Of a stretch of 64,000 bases of DNA, positions 10,134-23,170 are shown piece by piece. The position numbers and the translations under genes are program-made. The notes under the pieces are model-generated. The model searched no databases. It was not told the origin of the DNA and saw only the letters and a list, made by a program, of their open reading frames with translations. The DNA lies in the NCBI RefSeq assembly GCF_905171775.1, contig NC_053492.1, positions 281,018,938-281,082,937 on the forward strand, in the 5' to 3' direction. How positions within the stretch are numbered: the first letter of the stretch is position 1; the number at the start of each line of letters is the position of its first letter. This DNA comes from Rana temporaria. Taxonomy: Eukaryota; Chordata; Amphibia; Anura; Ranidae.

Positions 10134-12173
10134 ATAACGTTATAAAAACACCAATGTATGAGCTGTGGAAATTTGCCACTCCATTTTTTAATTAAAGTGC
10201 GTTTTTGAAAGGCCCTACCACCCATTCCCACACTCTATACTAAACACACACTGCATGACAGCATTCTAAATTTCGATATCTGGCAGCTGTTGTTCATTCT
10301 AGGGATTATGCTGTACATATGAGCTATCAAAATCTGATGCCCAAGTGACTTATTTCTACTGGACTCTCAGCATGCAGATAAACTAGAATGATATTTAAAT
10401 ATATCAGTAATATGTCAGATCAGAAAGAATATAAATTATAAGGACTTACGCTGTGAAACAATTGACTTCAACTTAATGTAACCTCACTTCATAACCTGTT
10501 CATTAAATAAATATAGCTTTCCTGAAGCGGAACCCCAAGCAGTAGATTTATTCAGTTATGTATTCATAAAGTAATCATATTTAAATACAACTAGAGAACA
10601 TAAATCTGCCTTTATTTTAGCTTCTTGTGATCCACTTTTACTGTAGGTATCTGACTGTGAGAGATTGCCAGCAGTTTGAGCCAATCAAGCTGTACTGCAT
10701 TACAAAGTGTTGTCGGCCTAACAGTGGAGTCTTGCTAACAGGAGGAGATTGTAGCAGGATTAATAATCTCATGTTCTCTCATTGTCCAATCAGCAAGCTG
10801 GGAGCACAATTATTAACATTACACATACAGCATTCTAATCCCAACACTGCATTTAGATTGTTCCCTGGAGGTCAGCTATGTACAAATATTCTGCAATTAG
10901 TTTGCACATTATGATGATAACTATTTCCCTGCCAGTTATCCAGAAATTGTATTGGCCCTTGTCCTTTACCTATTATTTATTTAATTTCTGCTTGGCATGT
11001 ACAATTATGAAATCTTAAACATTCAGTCTAACAATGGACTTGATTTAGAGAAATCCATCTACCACAGCAGGGTTTGGAAAGGATAGCTTTGAAATCTTTC
11101 TGGGACCTGATTTTATACTCTATTGAACAAAGCATTTTAGCTTTGAACAATCAATGGACTTTATTATCAAAGTGTACAAAATAAGAACTTTCTGTGTTGC
11201 CCAATAATATCCAATTACATTAACATTGCTCTGAAAAATAAGAGTCTAAAATCCATAATTCTCACAGGTGGCTATGGCTATGAAGCAACAGAAAACATTG
11301 CTTATTTGAGCACATTAATAAACTAAGCTCAAAGCCTTCAGTAGTGTTCTTTGTTAGTATGCCATGCAGAAGGACTGTAATGAAGAATGAGTAAAAAGAA
11401 GTAAAAGCATTATAATTTAGTGAAGTAAATCTCCCCCTGTGTTCCCATCCAGCCAAAAAGAAGACTACTCATGTTACAGTATTAAAAAAAAATGTTTTTC
11501 AAAAGGAACAGTTTTGCAACAAATACTTTATTTTAATAACTTAATTTACATACTGTATGTTTAAAAACCCTATCAGTTTTTTTTTCCAGATAAATCCTGA
11601 GATTTGCCTTCACTTCCTGTCCTACATATGTACCAGGGACATATGTTACCATTAAATGATTTGCATTTAATTTTTTTTTCCCACCACTGACTCAGTGACC
11701 ATAGTCATCAAGCACATTTTTTTTTCTATCTAGCAGGGAAACAGACAGCAATTAAAACTTGATTGATGTTCTAGTCCTTCCCTTCTAGTCTATTAAAAAC
11801 AAACAAAATAAAGTTTGGGCTATACATACAATTTAAAACAAAATCTAAAGTTATGGTCCTCCTGTCTTTTTCCATAATATGCAAGTACGCACCACATATT
11901 TGCACATTATGGTATATTTACCTGCCAAAGTATACCTTACAGTAATATGACTACTGCATCCTCCATTGTCACTCTGCTGCCACTGCTGACATATTTAACT
12001 GGCCTTCTCCCATGTCTGTCATCTTCAACCATTTTGTTTGGCCAGCCACAATGCCAAAACACTAGGGTTAATTCATCCCAGCACTCAAGGCATGATAAGA
12101 ATGTACACTGAGCTACATAAGCACAGCTTAGTATACATTTAGAACAAACATTGCTGACAGGCAGAAAATGAGC
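10134..12173. other. 2-kb AT-rich stretch, apparently single-copy
   Basis: No terminal inverted repeats, tandem repeats or homology to other parts of the window are visible. Open frames are short and lack family features. It is the best candidate here for ordinary host intergenic or intronic DNA. Confidence 0.5.
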
Positions 12174-12181
12174 TTCTAAGA

Positions 12182-12366
12182 CAGTGTTTCTCAGCTCCAG
12201 TCCTCAAGGCGCACCAACAGGTCATGTTTTCAGGATTTCCCTCAGTTGAAACGGCTGTGGGAATTACTAAGGCAGTGAACCTGATCAAATCACCTGTGCA
12301 AAATAATGGAAAGCCTGAAAACATGACCTGTTGGGGCGCCTTGAGGACTGGAGTTGAGAAACACTG
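12182..12366. mobile_element. Short hAT foldback MITE
   Basis: A 185-bp element whose ends, CAGTGTTTCTCAGCTCCAGT and the reverse complement of CAGTGTTTCTCAACTCCAGT, extend inward as nearly complete inverted arms of about 60 bp. An exact 8-bp duplication TTCTAAGA flanks it at 12174-12181 and 12367-12374. CA-start ends plus an 8-bp duplication place it in hAT. Confidence 0.92.
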
Positions 12367-12656
12367 TTCTAAGACATACAGAGACTCTTCTAAAAAAAAA
12401 GCCAACCTGCCAGAAATTTTTCATCTGAAAGTTGAAGTTTATATATGAATATTTTTACATAGTTACAGTGCAGCTTAAACCAATGCAAGTATGCATGTTC
12501 CATACTTGTGGCATCCCCTTGGAAGCTGGAAATCACTGTAGTAGGCACTGCTTCTAAAGTTATTGCTTCTAGGTCTTGTGCCGAGAAGCTGCCCTGTTGG
12601 ATAGTCAACACAGGATGTCACTTGCTTGGCACGGGAGCCACTCTGAGAACACCTTC

Positions 12657-12762
12657 TCAATGAATGTAAACCATTCTCTGATTGGATGAGGTGGAGATAT
12701 GGTGTGGTGACACTACGATCTCCACCTCATCTAATCAGAGAATGCTTTGTATTCATTAAAAA
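12657..12762. repeat. ~105-bp palindrome
   Basis: AATGAATGTAAACCATTCTC at the left and its near reverse complement GAGAATGCTTTGTATTCATT at the right. The inner arms GATGAGGTGGAGAT and ATCTCCACCTCATC are perfect. It is likely a foldback MITE, but I see no clear target duplication. Confidence 0.75.
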
Positions 12763-13462
12763 AAAATGAAAGTTCTCTGAATGGCTCTCAAGGTGAGTGA
12801 GCAATGTTCTGTGTTCACCAAGCTGCAGGACAGCAACTCAGCATGGGACCAGAAGCTAACGGCAATCACTGTAGTAGACATGCCTACTACAGTGATTTCA
12901 TGATTTCAATTGTCAACGGGGATCAGCCAGGTATGAAACATGCGTATCTACATTGTTCCAAACTTACCCAAGTAACTATATGAAAATTGTAATGTCTAAA
13001 CTTCAGCTTTAACGCAGGACTAAGCCCTCATACACGTTTGCAGACAAAGAAGCCACCATTTAAATCTGCAGTTGCCATGGTGCTACACATTTGATCATTT
13101 ATAACACTAACCATTTCAAGATTAAAAGTTCAGGTGAAAGCTGACATTGACACAATGATATACAATACAATGAGAGCATCAAAAATCAAGGCATCCAAGT
13201 TATTTTAATCTTGCAAACGTTTCTTTGCAAATTAGCAATGATACCCAATACTATCATTACATGTAAAAACTACAAACAGTTCTCAGATTAGAAGTTTTGT
13301 TTAATATAATTTTCCTTAATTTTGTTTTAAAAGGAAGGAAGGAGTTTAATACAGGCCATTGCATTTTATACTAGTGCAAATCCATCTTCTAGGCTAAAGA
13401 GAAGGCTAGAACGTTTTATTTTGTATGCGGTAATTGTGATTCCTTTAACTTGGGACATGTAC
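12763..13462. other. Unassigned AT-rich sequence
   Basis: No feature that I can support, either coding or repeat, between the palindrome and the next family A element. Confidence 0.5.
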
Positions 13463-13465
13463 TGT

Positions 13466-14173
13466 GGGCCAAATCCACAAAGACCCGGCGTAACGGCGAA
13501 ATTCTAATTTAAGTTACACTGCCTTAAAATTTCTACCTAAGTGCCCGATCCACAAAGCACTTACCTAGAAATTTCAGGCCGTCTAACTTAAATTCCGCCG
13601 GCGCAAGCAGTTCCTCATTTCATGGGGGCGATTCCCATTTAAATGAGGCGCGCTCCCGCGCCGGCCGTACTGCGCATGCTCGTGACATCATTTTCCCTAC
13701 GTGCATAGCGCGAAATTACGTTACACCGGGCTTTGTGGATTGCGACGGGTCAATAAAGTTGCGTCGAAAAAAAAAAAGATACGGCACGAAAAAAAAAATC
13801 TAATTTGAAAAAAAACGCGTCGCTGGACAGAAGGGTCTGCTTTTACATGGTGTACTAACTTTACACCATGTAAAAACAGCCCTAATTTTGCGTATGCAAC
13901 TTAATACTTACGGAGAAAAAACGAAGCAGAAAAGCTTCGTGGATCTCCGTAAGTGCTAATTTGCATACCCGAGGCGGCATTTCGACACAAAATGCCCCCA
14001 GCGGCGGATGCGGTACTGCATCCTAAGATCCGGCAGTGTAATTCAATTACACATGCCGGATCTTCTCCCTAACTATGGAAAACTGATTCTGTGGATCAGT
14101 TCCATAGTTAGGACCAGGGATACGACGGAGTAACAGCAGTTACTCCGTCGTATCTCTTTTGAGGATTTGGCCC
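13466..14173. mobile_element. Family A hairpin-rich element, copy 2 (reverse orientation)
   Basis: It starts GGGCCAAATCCACAAAG and ends GAGGATTTGGCCC. TGT lies on both outer sides, a 3-bp target duplication. The hairpin stack is at the right end: CCGGCAGTGTAA..TTACACATGCCGG, AACTATGGAAAACTGATTC..GATCAGTTCCATAGTT and GATACGACGGAGTAA..TTACTCCGTCGTATC. No protein. Confidence 0.85.
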
Positions 14174-14176
14174 TGT

Positions 14177-15304
14177 ATTTCTAACTGGGATTAGCTAAAA
14201 TGGTAAGGTGCACATTGTCAGAGTTAGGTATTTCTAAAACTTCTGTGTCAGGTCAGACAGGTGATAATTTTGCTTTGCTAGCAGCTCTATCACAGAAATG
14301 TAACTTCCATTACCACTTGTGGTAGCTGCTCTGCTACTGCTCAAATTCTGCTGAAACTCATTTGCCAGCAAGGCAGTGACATATTGCTGGTTTGGGCAGC
14401 AGAGATAATGTAAGTTGAGTTTTAGAGCTTTTGTAGCTGGTAAAAGGTTGTCGACAAAGCAATTGCTTGTGTAACGTAACACAGTATTTATCTGTGATTA
14501 AAATGTCACTATTGGCAGAGTTAAAGTATGACGCTGCCCATAATTTTAGTAGGCTGTTGAATATGCGGGCACATTATGACTGTCTCAGGAAAGGCATTTG
14601 GCCAATCAGGGGCATAAACGTAAACACTAATGGGGAAAATTACTGATTATTGCCCCCTGCTGAAGACTAAGCTATGTTTGCTGAAGTCTATTATACTGTA
14701 TCTCTTTTTAAAGGAAACATGTAATAAGAGAAATATAGGGGCTGCCATTGCTGACCACCTTGAAAGAATTCTAGTTGTCTGCCTACCTGTAGCTTCAAAG
14801 ATTTACAGTCACAAATCCAGTACAACTATGCAGGTTAGGAAGTCTGCATTGAAAAGTGAACTTCTGATCTGCATACTTGTTTCAATCAGAGGCTGACTGG
14901 ACAGTATGATAATCAAGCAGGTCGAATTTTCAGAAAAACTGGTCAGCAATGGAAATCATATTTTTTTTTTCTCAGTACAAGCTGTCCTCAAAGAGAGGAA
15001 ATCACTACAAAGTGTTAGGAAGTCTTCTCTTAGACAGTTTCCACTGGAACACATGCCACCATTTGAAGATTTTCATGCCTGGTTTTGTTATATACGTCTT
15101 GTCTAATTGTATGACCTACCATTAAAGGGGGACTCCACTCAAAACTTTAAGAATCGGTCATTCTCTTCCTCCCCCAACTTGCAACTGTTTTTCAGATTTG
15201 TTTGGGGGGTTGGGGGAGGAGTACCTTTTTTGACTTCCTCAATCCTTGCCTAGGTAAGGATGATGTCACCTTGTCCTGTCCCCTTTCTTGCATGCAGCAC
15301 CCCA
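14177..15304. other. Unassigned sequence
   Basis: The final ~180 bp begin TTAAAGGGGGACTCCACTC, which resembles a family D end, but no matching right end is found. Otherwise nothing recognisable. Confidence 0.45.
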
Positions 15305-15726
15305 ATGCCGCGTACACACGATCAGTCCATCCGATGAGAACGGACCGATGAACCGTTTTCATTGGTTAACCAATGAAGCTGACTGATGGTCCATCGCGCC
15401 TACACACCATCGGTTAAAAAAAACTATCGTGTCAGAACGCGGTGACGTAAAACACAACGACGTGCTGAAAAAAACGAAGTTCAATGCTTCCAAGCATGCG
15501 TCGACTTGATTCTGAGCATGCGTGGATTTTCAACCGATGGTCGTGCCTACTAATGATTGTTTTTTTCCTATCGGTTAGGAATCCATCGGTTAAATTTAAA
15601 ACAAGTTGGCTTTTTTTTAACCGATGGTTAAATTATCAATGGCGCCCACACACGATCGGTTTTGACCAATGAAAACGGTCCATCAGACCATTCTCAATGG
15701 TTTAACCGATCGTATGTACGCAGCAT
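15305..15726. mobile_element. Family B MITE, copy 3
   Basis: The ends are ATGCCGCGTACACACGATC and GATCGTATGTACGCAGCAT. The core is in reverse orientation at about 15432-15530 (GCGTCGACTTGATTCTGAGC). Arms are rich in ACCGAT. Confidence 0.8.
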
Positions 15727-16600
15727 GAGACATGGGTCACATCACACCACAAAAAAACACAGCCAGCTCCAAAATCCAAGACGGCGACTCTTGGGATCAA
15801 GCAGCAGAGAGAATAATCAATTGCAGGAAGTTATTTGCTACAGTATTTGTAGCGGTTGACTTTAATTTTTAAATACTGGATGAAGTTCATCCCTAAGTAA
15901 TCCCACATACTGAAAAATTAGGTCTTCAACGTCCAATTAAGCATCCATGACTGCACAAGTGTAAACATATCACCCCTCAATAAAAACAATCAAATGTGGT
16001 TTACACATCATATAGCCTAAGTCAGGTAGCACTGAAATATGCCCTTAACAAGTAACATTTAAAGTACATTTTAGCCAAAAAAAACTTTCTGTAGTGTATT
16101 TGACATTATGCATATATTCTGCAAAAGGCTTAAAAAAATAATGGACATGAAATGAAATACTGAGCATACACATATCATTAAAAATATCAGGATCTCTGAT
16201 TGTATTCAGTATTTTCTATAGTTGGTACTACAGAAGCTTGCGTTTTTTTTTTGTACAGTGTGTTCCTCATTACCATCACACATAATACATTTTTATCCAA
16301 TCACACTGTAAAAACTTTGGTTTCTTAATATTAGCACATATGCTACAACTTTTCTGCAAACAATCAATATATTTCCAACCTGTCCCATTGCTTCCCTTTC
16401 GATTTATCTCAAAAGAAGCAGTTGATAGTGATTACATAATGCTTACACACAGTTTAATTTTTTTTTGTAGATCCAATCTCATGAGATTGAAATATGCATT
16501 GTTTAGGTTAGGTTATTCATTTGAGAAGGATTGTGTCCTTATAATCCTTTTTAGAGTTGGCTATTCATTATATATTTTTCTTTTACGATATTCCTTTAAT
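15727..16600. other. AT-rich sequence without recognisable features
   Basis: No repeat ends or coding signal. Confidence 0.5.
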
Positions 16601-16602
16601 TT

Positions 16603-16671
16603 TTCCAAAACCATATAATATGAGGTCAAACCTAAACACTTTCAAATTGTATGCAATCGGGCAGGCCCTTA
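16603..16671. repeat. Unnamed repeat, copy 2 left part
   Basis: It matches 6917-6990 over about 65 bp and resumes at 17100-17160 beyond a family B element. The homologous copy 1 is split by a different element, so the insertions are independent. Confidence 0.65.
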
Positions 16672-17096
16672 TGCGGCGCACACACGATCGGAAATTCCGA
16701 CAAGAAAAGTCCAATGTGAGCTTTTGGTCGGAAATTCCGACTGTGTGTATGCTCCATCGGACTTTTGCTGTCGGAATTTCTGCCAACAAAAGATTGAGAG
16801 CAGGTTCTCAATTTTTCCGATGGAAAAAGTTCCTATCGGAAGATCCGCTCATCTGTGTGCAATTCTGACGTGTGAAAAAACATGCATGCTCAGAATCAAG
16901 CAGAAGAGCCGAACTGCCTATCGAACTTCATTGATCTCGGGTCACCGTATGTCTTGTACGTCACTGCGTTCTTGAGGGTCGGAATTTCCGACAAGATTTG
17001 TGTGACTGTGTGTATGCTACACAAGTTTGTGCCAACCTTCCATCAGAAAAAATCTACGGTTTTCTTGTCGGAATTTCCGATCGTGTGTACGCGGCA
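16672..17096. mobile_element. Family B MITE, copy 4 (variant arms)
   Basis: The ends are TGCGGCGCACACACGATCGG and its counterpart ending GTGTGTACGCGGCA. A direct 3-bp TTA flanks it at 16669-16671 and 17097-17099, as in PIF/Harbinger. The arms are built of CGGAAATTCCGA units rather than ACCGAT. The ~100-bp core at 16880-16985 is still recognisable. Confidence 0.8.
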
Positions 17097-17163
17097 TTAC
17101 ACTACATAGTTGAAGGTAAATCTAAAGGAAATTGAACAAGAACATTGTATAATGTGTAGCCAG

Positions 17164-18834
17164 CATAACAGGTATGCAATACCAACAGGAGGTGATGGTT
17201 CTGTGGTGGTTGAACAACATTTCCCATCATGCCCTGCTCAATACTGCATGCCTATTTATTTGGCATTTAATTATCAGTATGCAACAAGCCACATTTTTTT
17301 TGTCACTTTACATATCTAAAATGTGACTAGAAAAGAAACCTTGCTAACTGGTTAAAATAAAATGGCGTAATGAGTTTATAAAGACAGCAGATGAGTCCAA
17401 TAAACATTGTTCTAGTGCCACATTAGAAGATGGTCAGAGATTAGCCGCAGTAAGATTCACATTTCAAGTTATTTATAGAGGGATTAAATGACTTCATTTT
17501 CCAATACACATAAAACACACCTAAATTCAAAGCAACTACTATAAAGGAGATAACTGCAAACTGCAATCAAATTTAGATTAAGACATTCCCTTCTTTATGA
17601 CACGCACAAATCTAATTAAAATACCATTTTGGTCCAATGCATGTCTTCCCTAAACTGCTGTAATTTTTAGATAATGGTACCAGCAAAACAGTTTTCTTCT
17701 CCTAGATAGATCAATGTAACTAGAAGCAGAAAAAGTATTCTCTAAAGTAACATTTAATTATTGACACACTTCAGGTAAAATTAGTGTCATTACTGCAAAT
17801 CAGGGGTAGCTAATTGCAACTTAAGAAATGTTTTAATTACCTTCAGCGGTGCTTTCTGTCATAGCGTTGATTAAGTACTGAGAAATCAATGGCAGTAACA
17901 GGTCATATGTCTTCAGGGTGGAGACGCACAATTAATAGTTGGGACTTTTCTTGGGTAGGAGTCTGTGTTTTCGTAACTCAGTTCCTTCCTTTTTGATGCT
18001 GCCTGGAGCTTCTTTAAATTCAGCGTCTCCTCCTGAGGCTTCTCACAGGTCAGTAAGTCCTAGGATCAAACTATGGGTTTCCAGGTCACTACTTGTTAAG
18101 TTTCACAGTCCTTTCGAGGATCCCTAATAATATTAGGCATACAACTCAAGAAAGAACTACAATTCTGAGACAGCAAAAAAGTAAAGGAACTGAATAGAGC
18201 CAGTCAAGGCCCTGCAGCTTGTCTCATAACAACTGCACTGGCACAGGGGACAGATCTCAGAGTGTCTTGTAACATTATCCATTAATGTTCAGGTTTATTC
18301 TTAGCCGACTTGCTCTGTGCATTCTTCTTGGCCTTATTTGGTTGAGGGTGGATCCCATCTGTGTGGTCTGTCAGACACTTATGTCATTCACTCCTTCAGT
18401 GCTGTATCACTTAGGACCCTCAACTGTCCACTACATTACAGGCCTGATTGATGCAGGCTATAATGTGTGTTACAATGTCACTATTTATTTACTTTTCCTA
18501 TATTGTATATCTGACTCATTGTGAATAAAGGAAATGTATTGAAAGCATTTACTCTTTAAAGTGAAATGGTAATCATGAAAAATGTATGCTAGGAATCCTC
18601 TCTTTACTCTTTCTAGAAATTACTTTACTAATGTTCACTTCCCGCATACATAGTTTGCATGTACAGTAACATGCCAGAAACAGTGCAAAGCAGTTACATC
18701 GCATGTGGGAAACTAATGGCTGAAGAGGACCAACAACAACCCTTAATAATATTGAGAAGATTGTGTGAAAAATGTTTCTTCAGATATATTAAAACCTTTA
18801 GACTATAAATGTAAAGTTTATGTGGGCACTTTTT
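17164..18834. other. 1.7-kb AT-rich stretch, apparently single-copy
   Basis: No inverted or tandem repeats and no convincing coding frame. It could be host intronic or intergenic DNA. Confidence 0.5.
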
Positions 18835-18867
18835 CAATATATATATATATATATATATATATTTTAT

Positions 18868-18914
<47 letters not shown>
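18835..18914. repeat. (TA)n microsatellite
   Basis: About 80 bp of nearly pure alternating TA, with two small interruptions (ATTTTATA and AAATATA). Confidence 0.97.
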
Positions 18915-18917
<3 letters not shown>

Positions 18918-18960
18918 CAACAGAGTAGGGTTGCAGCAGCACAAAGTACATATACATATT

Positions 18961-19703
18961 GGGCCAGATCCACGAAGCGCGGCGCTTCTTTGCGGCCGGT
19001 GTAGTGTATCTCAGATACACTACGCCGCCGTAACTTACAGCGTATTTTCCGTATTCTCAAAGAATTTGCGCCGTAAGTTATGGCGGCGTAGTGTAACTGT
19101 GTCGGCGTAAGGGCGCGCAATTCAAATGGATGAGATGGGGGCGTGTTTTATGGTAATACTTCTTGACCCGACGTAAATGAAGTTTTATCTAAACGGCGCA
19201 TGCGCCGTCCGTGGGGGTATCCCAGTGCGCATACTCGAAATTAACCCGCAACAAGCCAATGCTTACGACGTGAACGTCATTCTAGGCAAAGCCCTATTCA
19301 CGAACGACTTACGCAAACGACGTAAAATTTTCAAAATTCGACGCGGGAATGACGTCCATACTTAACATAGGATATGCCTCATATAGCAGGGGTAACTATA
19401 CGCTGAAAAAAGCCTTACGGAAACGACGTAAAAAAAATGCGCCGGCCGGACGCACGTTCGTGGATCGCCGTATCTAGCTAATTTGCATACTCGACGCGGA
19501 AATCAACGGAAACGCCACCTAGCGGCCAGCGTAAATATGCACCTTAGATCCGACGGCGTACTAAGACGTACACCAGTCGGATCTAGCCCAGCTTCAGGCG
19601 TATCTTGTTTTGTGGATACAAAACAAAGATACGCCAGAGAAAACTAGAAGTTACGCGGCGTATCAATAGATACGCCAGCGTAAACGCTTTGTGGATGTGG
19701 CCC
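18961..19703. mobile_element. Family A hairpin-rich element, copy 3 (reverse orientation)
   Basis: It starts GGGCCAGATCCACGAAGCG and ends TTGTGGATGTGGCCC. ATT is duplicated on both sides. Near the right end GATACGCCAGAGAAAAC and further GATACGCC hairpins mirror the left-end stack of other copies. The middle has GCGCATGCGCCG. No coding capacity. Confidence 0.85.
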
Positions 19704-19706
19704 ATT

Positions 19707-20482
19707 TGCTCTGAGGAGTAGATCTAAAATGAGGGGAAGCTCTGCTGATTTTATCATCCAATCATGTGCAAGCTAAAATGTTGTTTTTTATTGTCCTTGC
19801 ATGTCCTTGCATGTCCCCCTTGGATCTACAGCGACTGCACTTCCAAGTGCACTTTCAGTGCAATTTCAAGTGCACTTTGCACTTGTAGTTTGCACTTGTA
19901 GGGCAAAGTGGATTTGCCTTTCGTAAATAACCCCCATTGTATGTTATTTCTGGTTTTGTTACTATTTATATGTAAGTAATGCCTGGTACACATGATGAGA
20001 TTATCGGACGAATGATCTTCCATTATTTTTTTTGTTTTTTTTTTGCATGTTAATCTCAGATTGAACATGAAGAGTTTATTAAAGTCACAAAAATTCTCGT
20101 ACAGCAGAATAAAATTCAGAAGTGATGTAATGTGTTTGTACTGCATTTTCGAATCGCAACTGTACTGATTAAACGAAAATCGTACGATCTGGCATGGTCC
20201 GAAAAAAAAATTGTGCATGTCCAATTGGATAATATCGGATGAAATGTCATGATCGGCTCTCGAAAGCTCTGCACTAATGATCCGATTATCGTACAATCGC
20301 TGCAAAAGCTGTATTTTTCGCATGATTTTCTGATTGTGCGTGTTAAGAGATCTGCCACTCGGCCTAAAGAAGGGTGTGCTGCCCAACACTGTTGTCAATA
20401 TGTGTATGTCCTTTGGACTCTATATAAATTATTACTTTGTGCTGCAGACCTTCTCTGGTTGTCACTAATTACGCTATAACAG

Positions 20483-20540
<58 letters not shown>
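19707..20540. other. Mixed sequence: possible degraded family B relative, then a (TA)n run
   Basis: AAGTGCACTT motifs cluster at 19840-19890. From about 19982 (TGCCTGGTACACATGATGAG) to about 20370, ATCGGA and CGATTATC motifs resemble a degraded GTACACA-type MITE, without the conserved core. A (TA)n microsatellite occupies about 20492-20537. No gene. Confidence 0.4.
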
Positions 20541-20541
<1 letters not shown>

Positions 20542-20543
20542 CA

Positions 20544-21205
20544 GGCCCAGGCCCAGAGTATCTATGCGCCTGATTCTTAGAATCAGTTACGCATAGATTT
20601 CTATTAGATCCGACCGGCGTAAGTCTCTTACGCTGTCGGATCTTAACTGCATATTTACGCTGGCCGCTAGGGGCGTGTACGCTGATTTACGTCCAGAAAT
20701 ATGTAAATAAGCTAGATACGCAAATTCACAAATGTACGCCCGGCCGACGCAGTACAGATACGCCGTTTACGTTAGGCTTTTCCCGGCGTAAAGTTACCCC
20801 TGCTATATGGTGGCGTACATGCGGCGTACCAATGTTAAGTATGGACGTCGTTCCCGCGTCGAATTTTGAAAAATGTACGTTGTTTGCGTAAGTCATCCGT
20901 GAATGGGGCTGGACGTCATTTATGTTCACGTCGAAACCAATACGTCCTTGCGGCGTACTTTGGAGCAATGCACACTGGGATTTTCCACGGACGGCGCATG
21001 CGTCGGGTCACATAACATTTACATAAAACACGCCCCCCTGTTCCACATTTGAATTAGGCGGGCTTACGCCAGCCTATTTACGATACGCTGCCGCAACTTA
21101 CGGAACAAGTGCTTTGAGAATACTGCATCTAAGTTGCGGAGGCGTAACGTAAATAGGATATGTTACACCCGCTCAAATATGCGCCGATCTATGTGAATCT
21201 GGGCC
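20544..21205. mobile_element. Family A hairpin-rich element, copy 4
   Basis: It starts GGCCCAGGCCCAGAGTATC and ends ATGTGAATCTGGGCC. ACA is duplicated at 20541-20543 and 21206-21208. The first hairpin of the left stack is missing. The second (TATGCGCCTGATTC..GAATCAGTTACGCATA) and third (AGATCCGACCGG..CTGTCGGATCT) are present. Confidence 0.85.
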
Positions 21206-21227
21206 ACAGTGTTTAAATATATAAATA

Positions 21228-21877
21228 TCCTATTTACGCTACGACTCCGCAACTTAGACGGGCAAGTGCAGTATTCACAAAGCACTTGCTCCACTTGCGG
21301 CGGCGTAGCGTAAATCTGACGGCGTAAGCGCGCCAAATTCAAATTGTCAAGAGGTGGGCGTGTTTTATGTAAATAAAACATTACCCCACGTAAAAGGCTT
21401 TTCTCACGAACGGCGCATGCGCCGGCCGTGAACGTATCCCAGTGCGTGAACGTAATTTACGCAAAGCCCTATTCGCGAACGACTTACGCAAACAACGTAA
21501 ATTTTTAAAAATTCGACTCGGGAACGATGTCCATACTTAACATTGGCTATGCCTCATATAGCAGGAGTAACGTTACACCGGAAAAAGCCTTACGCAAACG
21601 ACGTAAAAAAATCCGCCGGGCGCACGTACGTTTCTGAATCGGCGTATCCAGCTCATTTGCATATTATACGCTGAAATCGACGGCAGCGCCACCTAGCGGC
21701 CAGCGTAAATATGCACCCTAAGATACGACGGCGTAAGAGACTTACGCCAGTCGGATCTTAGCCTAATTTTGGCGTATCTTGCTTTCTGAATACAGAAAGA
21801 AGATACGCCAGTGCAGATTTGAATTTACGCGGCGTATCAATAGATACGCCGGCGTAAATTCTTTCTGAATCTAGCCC
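21228..21877. mobile_element. Family A hairpin-rich element, copy 5, truncated, reverse orientation
   Basis: It ends TTTCTGAATCTAGCCC at the right with the full hairpin stack, including GATACGCCGGCG. The left side starts inside the element at TATTTACGCTACG without a GGGCC end. It faces copy 4 tail to tail, so the pair forms a large inverted repeat. Confidence 0.75.
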
Positions 21878-23160
21878 ACTGTAGTTTTGCACAAGCCATT
21901 TTCTTCCCTCAGTTATTTTGTCTATACTTGGGTGTTACCTGGTAGCAAATTAAGTAATGTCTAGTAATACATGCACATTCCAAAAGCTTGGGTAAATCAT
22001 TAAAAAATTGTTCACATTATGAAATGACAGCATTATTCAAAAGATGCTCTGTTCTAATGCCATAAAATAATTTTTCACTCATGCAGACGCAACAGTGCTA
22101 ATTATGAATATTCACATTACAAAAGGAGAAGGTTCACTTAAATTAAGTTTTCAGTTTCTCTTTAAATTGATATATCCTATATAATTGCTACACCTTTCTT
22201 CTTGTAATTGAATGTTATTAAAAGTTACCTTTCTATTTCAATCTGCAGTAGCTATGATTTTTATTAACTGAAAAAAAAATGACTCTTCCTTGTAACCATG
22301 ACAATATTCTTCACTTTCAAATTACATTTTTTGCAGTATCATCCCCCCCCCCCCCCCCGCTTCTGTTGGCTCACTACCCAGCCTACTCTACCCAGCCTAC
22401 TCTACCCAGAAGCCCATACATCACTTAAGTTCAAATGTTTGCACTAAAAGTTTTATCTATGGAGAGATGTACAATATGTGTAAAGGATTGCTGGTGGTGT
22501 AGTTTGTTTTATTACAACACATTGGCTGGCTGGGTTCAAACTTGTTTGGTGCATTGCAATAATGCAAACAAATGGGCTGGCAACCAAAACAACCAAATTG
22601 GACATTCAATACAGTGCTGTAGTGTGTTGTGGTAAGCTGCAATACATGTGCATTAGTGCTGCATTGAATTTGTGCATTGGTATGACATTTTCTTTTGAAT
22701 GGTAGCACATACATTGCAGTACAGTGTGCATTGCTGTAATACACTGCAGTGGAGAAGTGTGCAAGCAGACTAAAGCAGACTACAGTAATAGCTAATCCTC
22801 CAATTTTTTGTATATACCGTAAGATTGAAACTCAATCTAATCCAATATATGTGCCTTTAACTTTAATATAATGCCAGGCTAATCTAGCTAAAATTAACAA
22901 TTGCCTTGATGCTAGTACTATACTATATTTTGTATGTTAACTAATCTATAGTTAGTTAACGTGGAACTAAATTCTGGAAGCTGTGCCCAAATAAGACTGG
23001 CAAAGGACTTTTCAACAGCAGGGCCGTGGATAAGGAAGTATTACCAGTCCTTCTGTATGGGGCCTAGGCAAGCAGGAGGGCCCAGGCAGCTGGATGAACC
23101 AGTTGTGGGTAGGGAGGTTGATTGGCACAGGGGGGAGGGGAGGTACAATTACTGGAACCA
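21878..23160. other. Unassigned sequence with a poly-C run
   Basis: A C-run lies at about 22345-22359, followed by a short direct repeat (CTACCCAGCCTACT, two to three times). CATTGCAATACACTGCAG-like words recur at 22550-22750. I do not recognise a gene or family. Confidence 0.45.
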
Positions 23161-23170
23161 ATCCCCTGTA

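Noticed and set aside
10627..10914. Possible host exon in the single-copy stretch
   Set aside because: 95 codons without domain similarity or convincing splice context; cannot be supported without comparison to other species.
18694..19120. Tyr/Ile-rich minus-strand frames
   Set aside because: Translations of a (TA)n microsatellite.
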